This document shows positions 63,866 through 64,000 of a stretch of DNA of 64,000 bases, one piece after another. The DNA is from Arthrobacter sp. NicSoilB4. GTDB lineage: Bacteria; Actinomycetota; Actinomycetes; Actinomycetales; Micrococcaceae. Location: contig NZ_AP024653.1 in the NCBI RefSeq assembly GCF_019977335.1, forward strand, positions 1,302,001-1,366,000, written 5' to 3'. Under the pieces are notes generated by a model. It searched no databases, was not told the DNA's origin, and saw nothing but the letters and a program-made list of their open reading frames with translations. A program made the position numbers and the translations under genes. Every line of letters starts with the position of its first letter. Position 1 is the stretch's first letter.

Positions 63866-64000
63866 ATGCACCGCACCCAGGCACGGCACGTCACCGTGGA
63901 GGCGCACCGCGACTCGGTCCGCCAACTCCTGTCCCCGCTCCGCACCCCGGACCGGATTGAACGGCTCCCGCTCCTCGCGGCGCTGGGCCGGGGACTCGCG
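63866..64000 (+). CDS. moeA: Molybdopterin molybdotransferase MoeA (5' part)
   Basis: This is the first 45 codons of a MoeA-like gene cut by the window end. After a short lead it reads HRDSVRQLLSPLR … ERLPLLAALGRGLA, which matches MoeA N-termini (the VEEH…LL…LP pattern followed by the ALGRVLA motif). MoeA inserts molybdate into adenylylated molybdopterin. ATG 63866 has GACGAGGGG upstream. The assignment rests on this N-terminal pattern and the neighbouring Mo genes. Confidence 0.75.
   Translation, partial: MHRTQARHVTVEAHRDSVRQLLSPLRTPDRIERLPLLAALGRGLA

Overview
The window is high-GC actinobacterial DNA. Gene order and protein sequences point to a member of the Micrococcaceae close to Arthrobacter/Pseudarthrobacter. 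Supporting signs are the dxr–rip1–ispG–GNAT–proS block, the rimP–nusA–ylxR–infB–rbfA … truB … ribF … rpsO–pnp–M16 peptidase order, frequent GTG starts, few U-tract terminators, and many genes that look leaderless. No rRNA, tRNA, insertion sequence, prophage or CRISPR array was found.

Layout. 1-432: 3' end of a CitE-like CoA-ester lyase. 433-1595: a gene-free stretch dominated by seven tandem copies of a ~146-bp unit with an invariant hairpin core. 1596-7164: a citrate/tricarboxylate module, with a CitA/DcuS-type two-component system divergent from tctC-tctB-tctA. 7267-8745: a lipase maturation factor homologue. 8850-15310: dxr, site-2 protease, ispG (MEP isoprenoid pathway) and a GNAT protein, with a SatD-like gene, a small membrane protein and a YciI protein inserted before ispG. 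15835-23138: proS, a TSUP exporter, a PLP decarboxylase, a streptomycin-type phosphotransferase, a VIT transporter and a ferritin-like DUF4439 protein.

23235-29276 is the translation/transcription core operon (rimP, nusA, ylxR, infB, rbfA). 29367-43100 is accessory: a secreted ScyD-like propeller, a deaminase, thioredoxin, a Trypco1-like protein, an aminotransferase, truB (core), membrane proteins, VOC and Nudix proteins, a DUF222-HNH nuclease, lipoproteins, a GNAT–P-loop fusion and a DUF937 protein. 43335-51675 returns to core genes (ribF, rpsO, pnp, M16 peptidase), interrupted by kynA-kynU for tryptophan catabolism.

51938-60176 is a branched-chain-amino-acid-type ABC importer (livK,G,F,H,M) followed by an acyl-CoA synthetase, a TetR regulator and an alpha/beta hydrolase. 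Six consecutive junctions from livG to the hydrolase are 4-nt start/stop overlaps, so this looks like one import-and-activate catabolic operon for an unidentified acid, ester or amide. 60608-64000 is a molybdenum-cofactor locus: moaA-moaD divergent from a membrane-anchored sulfite-oxidase-like enzyme and the start of moeA.

The main unexplained signals are the 146-bp hairpin array, the SatD-like protein with class III cyclase-like motifs, a 13-bp TCACA tandem array before proS, a chain of ATGA-coupled mini-ORFs before infB, nested inverted repeats between infB and rbfA, a large hairpin between livK and livG, and twelve genes whose -10-like hexamer lies exactly 6-7 nt before the start codon.
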